DNA of 49,122 bases, taken from the NCBI GenBank assembly GCA_020724025.1, contig DYHU01000002.1:1-49122 (forward strand), given 5' to 3'. Position 1 is the stretch's first letter. Every line of letters begins with the position of its first letter. The notes under the pieces are model-generated. The model saw only the letters and a list, made by a program, of their open reading frames with translations, was not told where the DNA came from and did not search any database. Of this stretch, positions 7,895-15,358 are shown piece by piece. This stretch comes from Syntrophorhabdus sp. GTDB lineage: Bacteria; Desulfobacterota; BSN033; UBA1163. Both the position numbers and the translations under genes were made by a program.

Positions 7895-9234
7895 GCAAGA
7901 AGCTCCCCCCCACCCTTCCCTCCCCCTCGAGGGGGGAGGGTGAGGGAGGGGGTGTGATAAAATTTTTCTTTGGTCCTATTGAAATAGCCGAACTGGAGGC
8001 GAGGGAATTCCTTCTTGAGAATCTCCATCATCCTTGAAAGCCCGATCCCGCTGCCTCTTCCCATGGCTTCAAGATAGAGATCCGGATCAATATTCAGATT
8101 GCGCATTTGAATGAGATCGAGGTTCTTCTTCCTGATCAACTGGATCAGCCCTTCAATTTCTCTCTCCCTGTCGGTGAAACCCGGAAAGACGAGGAGATTG
8201 ATCGATGTATAGACTCCCTTCTCTTTAGCTATGTTCAGCGATTTTAGGACTTCTTTAAAAGCATACCTCTTCGGTTTATGGTAACGGTTATAATATTTCG
8301 GATGCGGACTGTTGAGGGTCACACGAATACTATCGAGTCCCGCATCACAAAGTTTTGCCACCCGAACCGGAAAACTGCCATTGGTGTTGAGGTTAATCGT
8401 TCCCCGGTCCGTCCTCTCCCGGAGTTCACGGACGGATTTCTCCAGGACCTGCCACTGCATCAACGGCTCTCCCTCGCAACCCTGACCGAAGCTGACGATC
8501 GCATCCTCCGCCTCTTTGAGGTGGGGTGAGGCAACCCCTAAAATTTCATCCGTGGTGGGCACGAAATCAATCCTTTCCATCGAGGCCGGACAGCATTCTG
8601 AGGGCTGAAGCGAAATACAACCTATGCAGGCCGCATTGCACGAAGGAGAAGTGGGGAGTGGGCACTCCCACCTCCGGAAAAAGACATTCTTTGCCGCAAA
8701 GCAATGATATTCCAGGGCGCACCGGGCAAGCTGCCGAAGCAGTCGGTTACCGGACCCTCTCTCCAATGAGAGCGCAACCTTTTTCTTTAAAAGCAGATCA
8801 TTCCCGAAATACTTAGGGTCCCAGTGCGGATTGGAATCAATGAGGATACCCGTTGCCCAGAATTTTCCTTCTTTCCAGCCCACGGAACTGTAAGCCCACA
8901 GGGGAAGGATGGGAGCTTCTGCTCTCATCTGAGCCGCTGGAAGGAGGGTACGGATATAGCCGGGTGGAAGGAAAGCCGCGACACCCGTGCATTCAATCTC
9001 TTTTTTTCCGATTCTTATCTTTTTTAATGGTTTGAAAGATTCCTCCTCATCCCATCCGATGGGTATTCTTCCGGGAAGGGTGAAAAGTTGACTTCCCTGG
9101 GGGAGAGGAACCAGTTCCGAGGGATCGGGAAGAACGATTCGATCTCCCGATCGCCCGGCTATTTTCAGGTTGGGATGGTCAAGAATCTTACCCTCAGGAT
9201 CGGAGAATAGTAGGCTGGGATATTCAAAACCCAT
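7891..9234 (-). CDS. Radical SAM protein
   Basis: A 447-residue protein with an N-terminal domain of about 170 residues that I do not recognise, then a radical SAM core. The cluster motif is SCNAACIGC (C-x3-C-x2-C), followed by SFGQGCEGEPL, NLNTNGSF and LDSIRVTLNS, all typical core strands. Extra cysteines (CISLQPSECCP) follow the motif. The reaction is unknown. The C-terminus (LTLPPRGGGKGGGE) comes from a repeat at about 7905-7955. The stop overlaps the azlC start, so the radical SAM protein and the AzlCD exporter are coupled and may make and export a related compound. Confidence 0.85.
   Translation of the reverse strand: MGFEYPSLLFSDPEGKILDHPNLKIAGRSGDRIVLPDPSELVPLPQGSQLFTLPGRIPIGWDEEESFKPLKKIRIGKKEIECTGVAAFLPPGYIRTLLPAAQMRAEAPILPLWAYSSVGWKEGKFWATGILIDSNPHWDPKYFGNDLLLKKKVALSLERGSGNRLLRQLARCALEYHCFAAKNVFFRRWECPLPTSPSCNAACIGCISLQPSECCPASMERIDFVPTTDEILGVASPHLKEAEDAIVSFGQGCEGEPLMQWQVLEKSVRELRERTDRGTINLNTNGSFPVRVAKLCDAGLDSIRVTLNSPHPKYYNRYHKPKRYAFKEVLKSLNIAKEKGVYTSINLLVFPGFTDREREIEGLIQLIRKKNLDLIQMRNLNIDPDLYLEAMGRGSGIGLSRMMEILKKEFPRLQFGYFNRTKEKFYHTPSLTLPPRGGGKGGGELLA
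7905..7955. repeat. CCCTCCCCC/GGGGGGAGGG hairpin repeat inside radical SAM 3' end
   Basis: A palindromic CTCCCCCTCGAGGGGGGAG core with side arms CCCACCCTTCC and TGAGGGAGGGG. It supplies the C-terminal residues of the radical SAM protein, the second gene in a row with a repeat-encoded tail. Confidence 0.6.
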
Positions 9235-9295
9235 AATACAAATACGCTATAAACCCTTGCCCTTTGCCCTATGCGCTATGCCCTGAACTTCTCTG

Positions 9296-9400
9296 TTAGG
9301 TTGGAAACTTCCTCTCACCTTTTGATTTCCTCAACGAACTTTTCACATTCTTTCTCTTCAAGGCCGCCTTCAACCGATTCGTCTTACTACGTTTCTTCAT
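9296..9400 (-). CDS. 34-residue very basic small protein
   Basis: A short reading frame from ATG 9400 to TAA 9296 encodes a peptide starting MKKRSKTNRLKAALKRKN and ending GERKFPT; about 15 of 34 residues are Lys or Arg. GGAGG stands seven bases upstream of the ATG. The composition is like small ribosome- or RNA-binding proteins and unlike random translation. No family is assigned. It stands alone between the radical SAM gene and the EamA gene. Confidence 0.5.
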   Translation of the reverse strand: MKKRSKTNRLKAALKRKNVKSSLRKSKGERKFPT

Positions 9401-9495
9401 GTGTGCCTCCATGATTATGGAATGATGGGTGGTGACTTATACTATAAAATTTGGCCCATGATTCCAACATTCCAATATTCCAGTCACGCATTTTT

Positions 9496-9909
9496 TTACT
9501 TGACCAGCCAGATTCCTGACACAATTAAGGCCGTTCCGATCACTCTCGAAACGCTCAACCCCTCATTGAGGATCAGAACGCTGAGAAGGGCGGTGACCAG
9601 CGGATAACAGGCCGCAATGGGAACGATTTTCGAAGTGGCTTCCATTTTCAGCGCCATATAGTAAGTCCACATCCCGAGAAGTCCTGCCATCATACCGCTT
9701 GCACCGAAGAGCAGGATGCCTTTTCCATCGAGTGAAACCAATGCCTTGCCCTTGCCCAGAAGAAAGGTGAGGATTAAAAGACCGATGGTCACGATTGTGC
9801 TCCGAACGGTAACCCCCACCAGAGGATCGACTTTTGCCAGACCTATCTTTTCAAGGATGGGCGTCGCACCCCATAATAGGGCAGTAATAATCAATAAAAG
9901 GACAACCAC
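9496..9909 (-). CDS. Half-size EamA/DMT family transporter
   Basis: A 137-residue membrane protein with a single EamA domain and four or five helices, where most members have two tandem domains (about 300 residues). It contains ITALLWGATPILEKIGL at the start and IGTALIVSGIWLV at the end, the typical domain boundaries, so it is a complete single-domain member and not a fragment. Such proteins probably work as dimers. The substrate is unknown. Confidence 0.85.
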   Translation of the reverse strand: MVVLLLIITALLWGATPILEKIGLAKVDPLVGVTVRSTIVTIGLLILTFLLGKGKALVSLDGKGILLFGASGMMAGLLGMWTYYMALKMEATSKIVPIAACYPLVTALLSVLILNEGLSVSRVIGTALIVSGIWLVK

Positions 9910-9942
9910 TTCATCTCCAAAATTTCGTTTGCTATTAACACG

Positions 9943-10133
9943 TTAGCTCTTTGAAAAAGTTTCCACTTATGTCATTCCCGTAAAAACGGGAATCCAGACA
10001 CTGTCCCTGCGAAAGCAGGGAACCATATGATCAAAACCCCTGGATTCCTGCTGGAGTTTACCCCGTATTCTATTACGGGGCAGGAATGACAAGCTTACTG
10101 TGCTAAATCACCAAACAATTTTCAAAGCGCTAA
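9943..10133. mobile_element. 191-bp nested inverted-repeat element (GTCATTCC family)
   Basis: Outer arms TTAGCTCTTTGAAAA (9943-9957) and TTTTCAAAGCGCTAA (10119-10133) match at 14 of 15 positions. Inside is a second inverted repeat, GTCATTCC...GGAATGAC, with internal hairpins CCCGTaaaaACGGG and CCCCGT...ACGGGG. Related cores stand at 24011-24098 and about 35256-35390. Confidence 0.65.
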
Positions 10134-10146
10134 ATTGATAAGTTAG

Positions 10147-11016
10147 CTAATGTTGCATCAATTTAGATGACTGATTCCTGACCGCTTTGAGTGTCTCCAC
10201 TATCGAATAGGGAAGTCTCATCTCCCCTCTTCCCACTCCGACATCCAAACTTTCTTTTTCAATTCCATGGTAGTCCGTCCCTCCGGTCAGGATGAGACCA
10301 TGTCTCTCAGCCAGAGCCTTATACTGAACGACTTCTGAGGAAGAATGTTCCGGGTAATAGACCTCCATCCCTTTCAGGCCCTCTTTGAGAAGACCCGTGA
10401 TGAAATTCTCCAGCTCCATGTATCCATTTAAACCAAGGGTGTTGGGATGACCGAGCACAGCTACTCCCCTGGCTTCATTGATAAAATAAATGGCTTCTCT
10501 CGGTGTAAACCTTAACTTATCAACATAGGCAGGAGCCCCCTTCTTCAGATATCGGTCGAAAGCCTCCTGAAAATTCCTGACATATCCCTTTTCAATAAGG
10601 ACCTGGGCGAAATGGGGTCGTCCCACCTGTCCTCCCCCGGAAGCTCTGAGCACCTCTTCATAGGTAATGTCAACCCCCAACCGATTGAGCTTCTCCACCA
10701 TCTTGGGATTTCTTTCTTCCCTTGCCCTCTGGAGATATTTCAACTTCTCGTTTAGAGGGGGATGGTGAATGTCGATAAAATATCCAAGGAGATGCATGGA
10801 ACCGGGTGAATGTTCCGCACTGATCTCTATGCCGGGTATCACTTCAAACCCGATCCTCTCCCCTTCCGCCAAACCCTCCTCCAGGCCTCCCACCGTATCG
10901 TGATCGGTAATGGAAATGGCTTGAAGCCCTTTGGCTTTCGCATATCTCACCATCTCCGAAGGGGTCTTCACCCCGTCTGAGGCGGTGGTATGGAGATGGA
11001 GATCAACATATCCCAT
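10147..11016 (-). CDS. PHP domain metal-dependent phosphoesterase (TrpH/YciV-like)
   Basis: A 289-residue PHP protein. All metal-binding motifs are present: DLHLHTTASDG (H-x-H), ITDHDTVGG, VIPGIEISAEH, LLGYF, VGRPHFA, AVLGHPNTLG and TGGTDYHG. This set fits the family of RNase AM/YciV-type 5'-3' exonucleases that act on short RNAs and 3',5'-pAp-like substrates. Full length for the family. It is alone and divergent from the sigma factor gene. Confidence 0.92.
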   Translation of the reverse strand: MGYVDLHLHTTASDGVKTPSEMVRYAKAKGLQAISITDHDTVGGLEEGLAEGERIGFEVIPGIEISAEHSPGSMHLLGYFIDIHHPPLNEKLKYLQRAREERNPKMVEKLNRLGVDITYEEVLRASGGGQVGRPHFAQVLIEKGYVRNFQEAFDRYLKKGAPAYVDKLRFTPREAIYFINEARGVAVLGHPNTLGLNGYMELENFITGLLKEGLKGMEVYYPEHSSSEVVQYKALAERHGLILTGGTDYHGIEKESLDVGVGRGEMRLPYSIVETLKAVRNQSSKLMQH

Positions 11017-11426
11017 CTAAATCCTTCCTTTATCCGCTCCCCCTGGCGCTATATTGTGCCTCTTCCTGCCTGCTACCGACAGGGACCCAGCCTATCCCGC
11101 CATAGGCTTGCGGAGCGCCTGCCGGTTAGGTTCAACCTTATATAAAAGAAGGCCTTCTCAAAGTCAACCCTTCGACTCTCCAGCGGAAATGCTGGGGCTT
11201 GCTCAGAGTTGACCCTGAGCGGCGCTTCTTCACCCCGCCTTCAAAGGCGGGGCTTGGCGCCGCCGAATGGGTCAACCCTGGGGTTAATCAAAACCATCCG
11301 ATTTCCAACACCTTTTGTTCTTTTTAAGAATTAGCTTTATAATAAATCCTATCTGAAATCAGGGAATTATTATGTGTGTGTCATAACATTTTGATATTAT
11401 TGAATAATACTCTAAATAAATAATGC
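11017..11426. other. Intergenic region with GC-rich hairpins
   Basis: No gene is seen. It holds several short inverted repeats, including CCCCGCCT/AGGCGGGG at about 11233-11252 and GCTCAGAGTTGACCCTGAGC at about 11200-11220, and then becomes AT-rich towards the sigma-factor promoter. Confidence 0.5.
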
Positions 11427-11455
11427 TTGACAAATGGGGTTCTTTTGAATATATT
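11427..11455 (+). promoter_or_regulatory. Sigma-70 type promoter of the sigma factor gene
   Basis: TTGACA at 11427-11432 and TATATT at 11450-11455 with a 17-base spacer. Transcription would start near 11462, giving a leader of about 165 bases before the GTG at 11627. Confidence 0.75.
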
Positions 11456-11553
11456 TAATTTAAAAAGGATGAATCCCCTGATCCGGGTGTTGATTATATA
11501 AGGGAAGCCATTAAACTGCATAGGGTTCTATAAATTTAGAAAAGAAAGTTGGC

Positions 11554-11600
11554 GGGGTGATTCACCCTTTCCATATAATTAAGATTGGAAGGGGTTTTTT
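11554..11600 (+). terminator. Terminator-like hairpin in sigma factor leader (possible attenuator)
   Basis: ACCCTTTCCA (11564-11573) pairs with TGGAAGGGGT (11586-11595) with one G-U pair, followed directly by TTTTTT. An overlapping upstream hairpin GGGTGATTCACCC (about 11555-11567) would use the same ACCC bases, so the two folds exclude each other. The hairpin lies between the promoter and the start codon, so full transcription requires readthrough. Confidence 0.55.
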
Positions 11601-11626
11601 ATTATAATTAGAAAGGGGTTATTGAA

Positions 11627-12919
11627 GTGAAACAGGGTAGAATAAATGGGAAAAAGAGGGAGGAGTTGGCCCTGGAAACATCGTCTCCACCCAATATCGA
11701 TGAGACAATATCTTCCATGCCCTCCATTGATCCCCCCATTTACAGCGCCGGGGAACCGGATGAAGCGACTCTTGAGGAGTTTGAACTTCAGGCGGGAGAA
11801 GAGGTAGTCATTGAGGAACCGGAGGAAGCGCAACCTGACCAGAGCCTCCAGGAGGAACCTTACTTTTTCCCTAATGATATCACACTCGAATATCTGAAAA
11901 GCCTTGAAAAGATCTCTCTTTTGACACCTGAACAAGAGGTGGACCTGGCCAAGAGGATTAAGGAAGGGGAGGAGCAAGTAAAAGACCTTGAGATCAAGAC
12001 CAACCGTCTGAAGGCCCAGCTTTCTTCATATTCGGTCTCAAAGACCGTGAAGAAACGGGATAATGGACATTCCCGACAGGGCCAGAAGGCCAAAGGGAAG
12101 AACGGGAAAAAATTGAAATTTACTCCTTCCGAAAAAAGGGAGAAGAGTCGAAAGTACAAGGAGATGCTAAACCGCCACCAGCAAGCTATCCTCAATACCC
12201 AGCAGGCGAAGAACGCACTGATCCAGGCCAACCTCCGTCTGGTGGTCAGCATTGCAAAACGGTATGCCAACCGGGGCCTCTCCTTCCTCGACCTCATCCA
12301 AGAAGGAAACCTTGGTCTCATGCAGGCCATGGCCAAATTCGATTATACCAAGGGGTATAAATTCAGCACGTACGCCTCCTGGTGGATCAGGGCCGCCATT
12401 CTGAGGGCCTTTGCGGAGAAGTCGAGAACGATCCGTATCCCGAACTACCTCTTTGAGATCAAAGGAAAGATGATGAAATCCTTTAAAGATCAGGTCAAGA
12501 GGCTGGGCCGGGAACCCACTTCCCAGGAGCTGTCAAAAGACAGTGGCATTCCATTGAATGATGTGGAGAAGATCCTCAATCTCATCGAGGAACCGATCTC
12601 TCTCGATATGCCCATCGGTGAAGAGGACAGCACGCTCGAAGACCTCATCCCCGATGAAAAAAGCCTCTCTCCTTCCGATTCCCTCCTGGAGAAGGATCTG
12701 GTCCATCAGATCGGCAAGCTCTTATCCGGGCTTTCACCGAGAGAGGAGAAGATTCTCAGGCTTCGTTTCGGAATTGGGGAAGACGGCGAATGCACACTCG
12801 AAGAGATCGGAAGGCAATTTGGTCTCAGCCGTGAGAGGATCAGGCAGATCGAAGCCAAAGCTCTTGAGCGATTACGGGATCCCGGTCGCTATAGGGAGAT
12901 CAAAGAATATTTTGACTGA
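11627..12919 (+). CDS. Sigma-70 family RNA polymerase sigma factor
   Basis: A 430-residue sigma factor of the RpoD/RpoS type. An acidic N-terminus replaces region 1.1; region 1.2 starts near residue 84 (LEYLKSLEKISLLTPEQE). A Lys-rich linker (about 117-190) precedes region 2 (LRLVVSIAKRYANRGLSFLD from about 203). Region 4 ends with the helix-turn-helix LEEIGRQFGLSRERIRQIE (about 388-406). Region 2.4 reads WWIRAAILRA where primary sigmas have WWIRQAITRA, so the residues that read the -12 base (Gln437 and Thr440 in E. coli) are Ala and Leu; this favours an alternative factor over the housekeeping one. GTG start with AAAGGGG upstream. Confidence 0.92.
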   Translation: MKQGRINGKKREELALETSSPPNIDETISSMPSIDPPIYSAGEPDEATLEEFELQAGEEVVIEEPEEAQPDQSLQEEPYFFPNDITLEYLKSLEKISLLTPEQEVDLAKRIKEGEEQVKDLEIKTNRLKAQLSSYSVSKTVKKRDNGHSRQGQKAKGKNGKKLKFTPSEKREKSRKYKEMLNRHQQAILNTQQAKNALIQANLRLVVSIAKRYANRGLSFLDLIQEGNLGLMQAMAKFDYTKGYKFSTYASWWIRAAILRAFAEKSRTIRIPNYLFEIKGKMMKSFKDQVKRLGREPTSQELSKDSGIPLNDVEKILNLIEEPISLDMPIGEEDSTLEDLIPDEKSLSPSDSLLEKDLVHQIGKLLSGLSPREEKILRLRFGIGEDGECTLEEIGRQFGLSRERIRQIEAKALERLRDPGRYREIKEYFD

Positions 12920-12930
12920 TTATGGTTGAG

Positions 12931-12963
12931 GGGCATCCCGCATATGGGGGATGCCCTTTTTTT
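12931..12963 (+). terminator. Rho-independent terminator
   Basis: GGGCATCCC (12931-12939) pairs with GGGATGCCC (12948-12956), followed by TTTTTTT. It ends the sigma factor transcript. Confidence 0.92.
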
Positions 12964-12971
12964 ATGGGGGG

Positions 12972-13160
12972 TTAATCTCCCAACTGGATTGCTTCTACCG
13001 GACAGTTCTCGGAAGCCTCCCGGCAGGATTCGAGCAGGTCCTTTGGAATTTCACTCATTTTTGCAACGGCCTTGTCATCCACCATTTCAAACACCTCGGG
13101 GCAGGTATCGACGCAAACCTCACACCCGACACAGGTCTCTTCATCCACCGTTACCTTCAT
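12972..13160 (-). CDS. Single [4Fe-4S] ferredoxin
   Basis: A 62-residue ferredoxin. Cysteines 10, 13, 16 (CVGCEVC) and 53 (NCPVEA) are the cluster ligands, and Cys20 and Cys46 are placed as in Desulfovibrio and Thermotoga single-cluster ferredoxins, where they form a disulfide. It is a cytoplasmic low-potential electron carrier and a possible donor for the radical SAM and flavodiiron proteins in this window, though nothing ties it to one partner. It converges on the sigma factor terminator. Confidence 0.93.
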   Translation of the reverse strand: MKVTVDEETCVGCEVCVDTCPEVFEMVDDKAVAKMSEIPKDLLESCREASENCPVEAIQLGD

Positions 13161-13216
13161 TATGTATTCTCCTTTTCATTTATATTAACCAATGATCCAT
13201 AATGGTTACTTTCAAA

Positions 13217-13834
13217 TCAAGTCGATGATCTCCTAAATTTATAATAGAGGTAACCAAAGGCCACCCCCATTCCTATGAGCATTAAAATAGAAACGATGGT
13301 CTCTGCCGAATCTAAATGGGTGGCAACCTTTTCATAAGTCGCTCCAATCCACCATCCAAAGAAACCGAGAAAGAAGCATCGGAATATCGACCCCAAAAAG
13401 GTATAAAGGGTAAAGGGTTTAATTGGAACCCGTAAAAGACCGGCAAAAATAGAGACCAGGGAGATGGGAAAGACTGGAATGGCACGTGAAAGAAAGATGC
13501 TCCATGCCTCTTTCTTTCCCTGAAATCGCTTCTCCAATTTTTCGATCTGAGCCCAATCGACATCCAGAAAGCGTTGAAACCTTATCACCAATGCTTTTCC
13601 TCCATAAAAGCTGATGGTGTATCCAATATAGGAACCCAGCGTTGAAGCGATCGAACCCGGAAGGACGATAATCCAGAGGATTTGGAGGAAGGCGTGAGGG
13701 ACAGAGAGTTCCGGCGAAATGAGAATGGCTCCTGCTCCCATGACGATCATCGGAGATGGAATGGGAACGATGATCTGTTCGATCATGACGCCGATGAAAA
13801 CCGAAAGCTGGCCATGGGTCCTCATCAGCTCCAA
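13217..13834 (-). CDS. DedA family (VTT domain) membrane protein
   Basis: A DedA/Tvp38-type inner-membrane protein of 205 or more residues. Family marks are the entrant-loop GSYIGYTISFYGGK and SRAIPVFPISLVSIFAGLLR (the FxRxxP..R..v...aG pattern). DedA proteins handle lipid-carrier recycling (undecaprenyl phosphate or phospholipid flipping). The TTG at 13834 is the first ordinary start, but the frame is open upstream and AGGGGAGG stands five bases before an in-frame CTG at 13861, which would add LISEITQWI, a normal DedA N-terminus. Confidence 0.87.
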   Translation of the reverse strand: MELMRTHGQLSVFIGVMIEQIIVPIPSPMIVMGAGAILISPELSVPHAFLQILWIIVLPGSIASTLGSYIGYTISFYGGKALVIRFQRFLDVDWAQIEKLEKRFQGKKEAWSIFLSRAIPVFPISLVSIFAGLLRVPIKPFTLYTFLGSIFRCFFLGFFGWWIGATYEKVATHLDSAETIVSILMLIGMGVAFGYLYYKFRRSST

Positions 13835-13923
13835 AATCCATTGTGTGATCTCCGAGATCAGAAGAGCCTCCCCTATTATTTTATTTCATAACCCCAAGCA
13901 GATATTCCGTCAAGGCTGAAATT

Positions 13924-15114
13924 TCATCTTCTGCCCCTAAAACCTGCGATCTCACCAGTGGTCAAAATTCCGATGGCCCGATCGAACCTTGCGATCATCT
14001 GTCTTCTCCATTCCTCATCGATAGAGATTGCCCGCGAAGCCACCCTTTCACAATAACCGCACCGACCACAATCGGTGCGAAGGCAATCCACCTTTTTAAA
14101 ATGGTCGAGAAAACCATCCAGTTTCCTATTATCGATATGAACCCTTCCAAGAAAAGGCTCCCGGAGGACAGCCATGACCTCCTCCATCTTTTCGGGTTCG
14201 ATCAGGTCGGTCCTTTGAATGACCTCTAAATTGGGCGTTAAAAAGACTCCCTGCTGTGGCAGGGTTAAAATCTCAACCAGGTTTCCGTTAAAACATCTCT
14301 TCTCATAAGCATTGACGATCTGAAGTAGGCTATCCGTCCCTCTGAACCTCTCAACCAGCTTCAAACAGTCGATCCCGATCTCCTCGTAATGGGATACATC
14401 CTCAGGCCGGATCCAGGTGGATTTGATGAGCTCAACCGGCTCGAGAATCTTCAGCCGCTGGCAGGTCAGTTTGCAATAGTCCGGCGCAAAACCGCCGCAG
14501 GGATGGTCCGCCTGCGAACCGTGAGAGACCATATTCCGGTGATGAAGATCGAGGAAACACTGAAAGAGACAGCAGTGATTGGCGATCAGCTCCAGCTCAC
14601 ATTCGACCGCCTCCCTGATGAGCCGAAGGCTTTGGAAGTCCCGGCCGATCGATTCAGGCAGGATGATCTTATCCGCCCCCATCTCCTCCCAGATGCGGGC
14701 GAGATGGACATTCTGAACCCGTGCAAAAGAAGAGGCTGCCACCTTCAGATGGGGAAATTCTCTCTTGATGATCTCGAGGAGGAAGGGAAGGGTCACGGTC
14801 ACCATATCGGCCCCGGTCGAGGCAATCCATTCGATATGTTCGGCAATCCCCTGATATGCTTTTTTCGTAAACTCCAGATTGTCAAAGCAGGTCCCGTTAA
14901 TGAGATAGTTGAATCCCAATCCCCTCTTTCTCGCTCCGGTGATGAAATGGGCCACCTCTTCCTTCCCCACTTTGGGGATGAAGAGAGCCATCCTCCCCCC
15001 TCCAAGAGGATCTCCCCACATCTGTCCATAGAGGCTTTCAACCGGAGTTCCCTCCAGTCTATCCAGTAAACCCGCATCCCAGTTGGTTGCAATTGAATAA
15101 CGCATGGCTGACAA
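13924..15114 (-). CDS. U32 family peptidase-like protein
   Basis: A 396-residue protein of the peptidase U32 family (UbiU/UbiV, RlhA, YegQ). The TIM-barrel part includes ITGARKRGLGFNYLINGTCF and LKVAASSFARVQNVHLAR; the family cysteines stand in ANHCCLFQCFLDLHH and YCKLTCQRL, which in UbiU/V-type proteins bind a [4Fe-4S] cluster. A C-terminal CLRTDCGRCGYCERV adds a further cysteine cluster. Members act in O2-independent hydroxylations of ubiquinone or RNA. It follows the LuxC operon after a 165-bp structured repeat and may be its last gene. Confidence 0.85.
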   Translation of the reverse strand: MSAMRYSIATNWDAGLLDRLEGTPVESLYGQMWGDPLGGGRMALFIPKVGKEEVAHFITGARKRGLGFNYLINGTCFDNLEFTKKAYQGIAEHIEWIASTGADMVTVTLPFLLEIIKREFPHLKVAASSFARVQNVHLARIWEEMGADKIILPESIGRDFQSLRLIREAVECELELIANHCCLFQCFLDLHHRNMVSHGSQADHPCGGFAPDYCKLTCQRLKILEPVELIKSTWIRPEDVSHYEEIGIDCLKLVERFRGTDSLLQIVNAYEKRCFNGNLVEILTLPQQGVFLTPNLEVIQRTDLIEPEKMEEVMAVLREPFLGRVHIDNRKLDGFLDHFKKVDCLRTDCGRCGYCERVASRAISIDEEWRRQMIARFDRAIGILTTGEIAGFRGRR

Positions 15115-15155
15115 CTCCTTCAGTATTATTTTATCTCTTTAAAACGATGCTGACA

Positions 15156-15320
15156 GGACACCCCTTAGGGATGCTGTAGAAGCCTTAGAGCGGATACCTT
15201 TAATCAAATAATATTGACGGCCCATAGGTAATCCAGCCTCTCAAGAATTTCCTTATCCCCAAGGGCATGACCTATAAAGACCGCATTCTAAGGCTTTGGA
15301 AGCATTCCTGAGGGGTGTCC
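15156..15320. repeat. 165-bp structured inverted repeat, copy 1
   Basis: Ends GGACACCCC/GGGGTGTCC; next arms GATGCT/AGCATTCC and CCTTAGAGCGG/CCGCATTCTAAGG. Looser outer arms TTATCTCTTTAAAACG (15131-15146) and CGTTTCAAAGGGCTAA (15326-15342 region) extend it. The second copy at 20941-21106 has the same design with paired changes. It lies 39 bases beyond the LuxC stop and 42 bases before the U32 start. Confidence 0.75.
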
Positions 15321-15358
15321 AACTGCGTTTCAAAGGGCTAAAGTGTTACATATCTCCT

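Noticed and set aside
11469..11501. Leader peptide controlling the sigma factor
   Set aside because: The 10-codon frame has AAGG directly against the ATG, too close for normal initiation, and no telling codon run; kept only as a remark.
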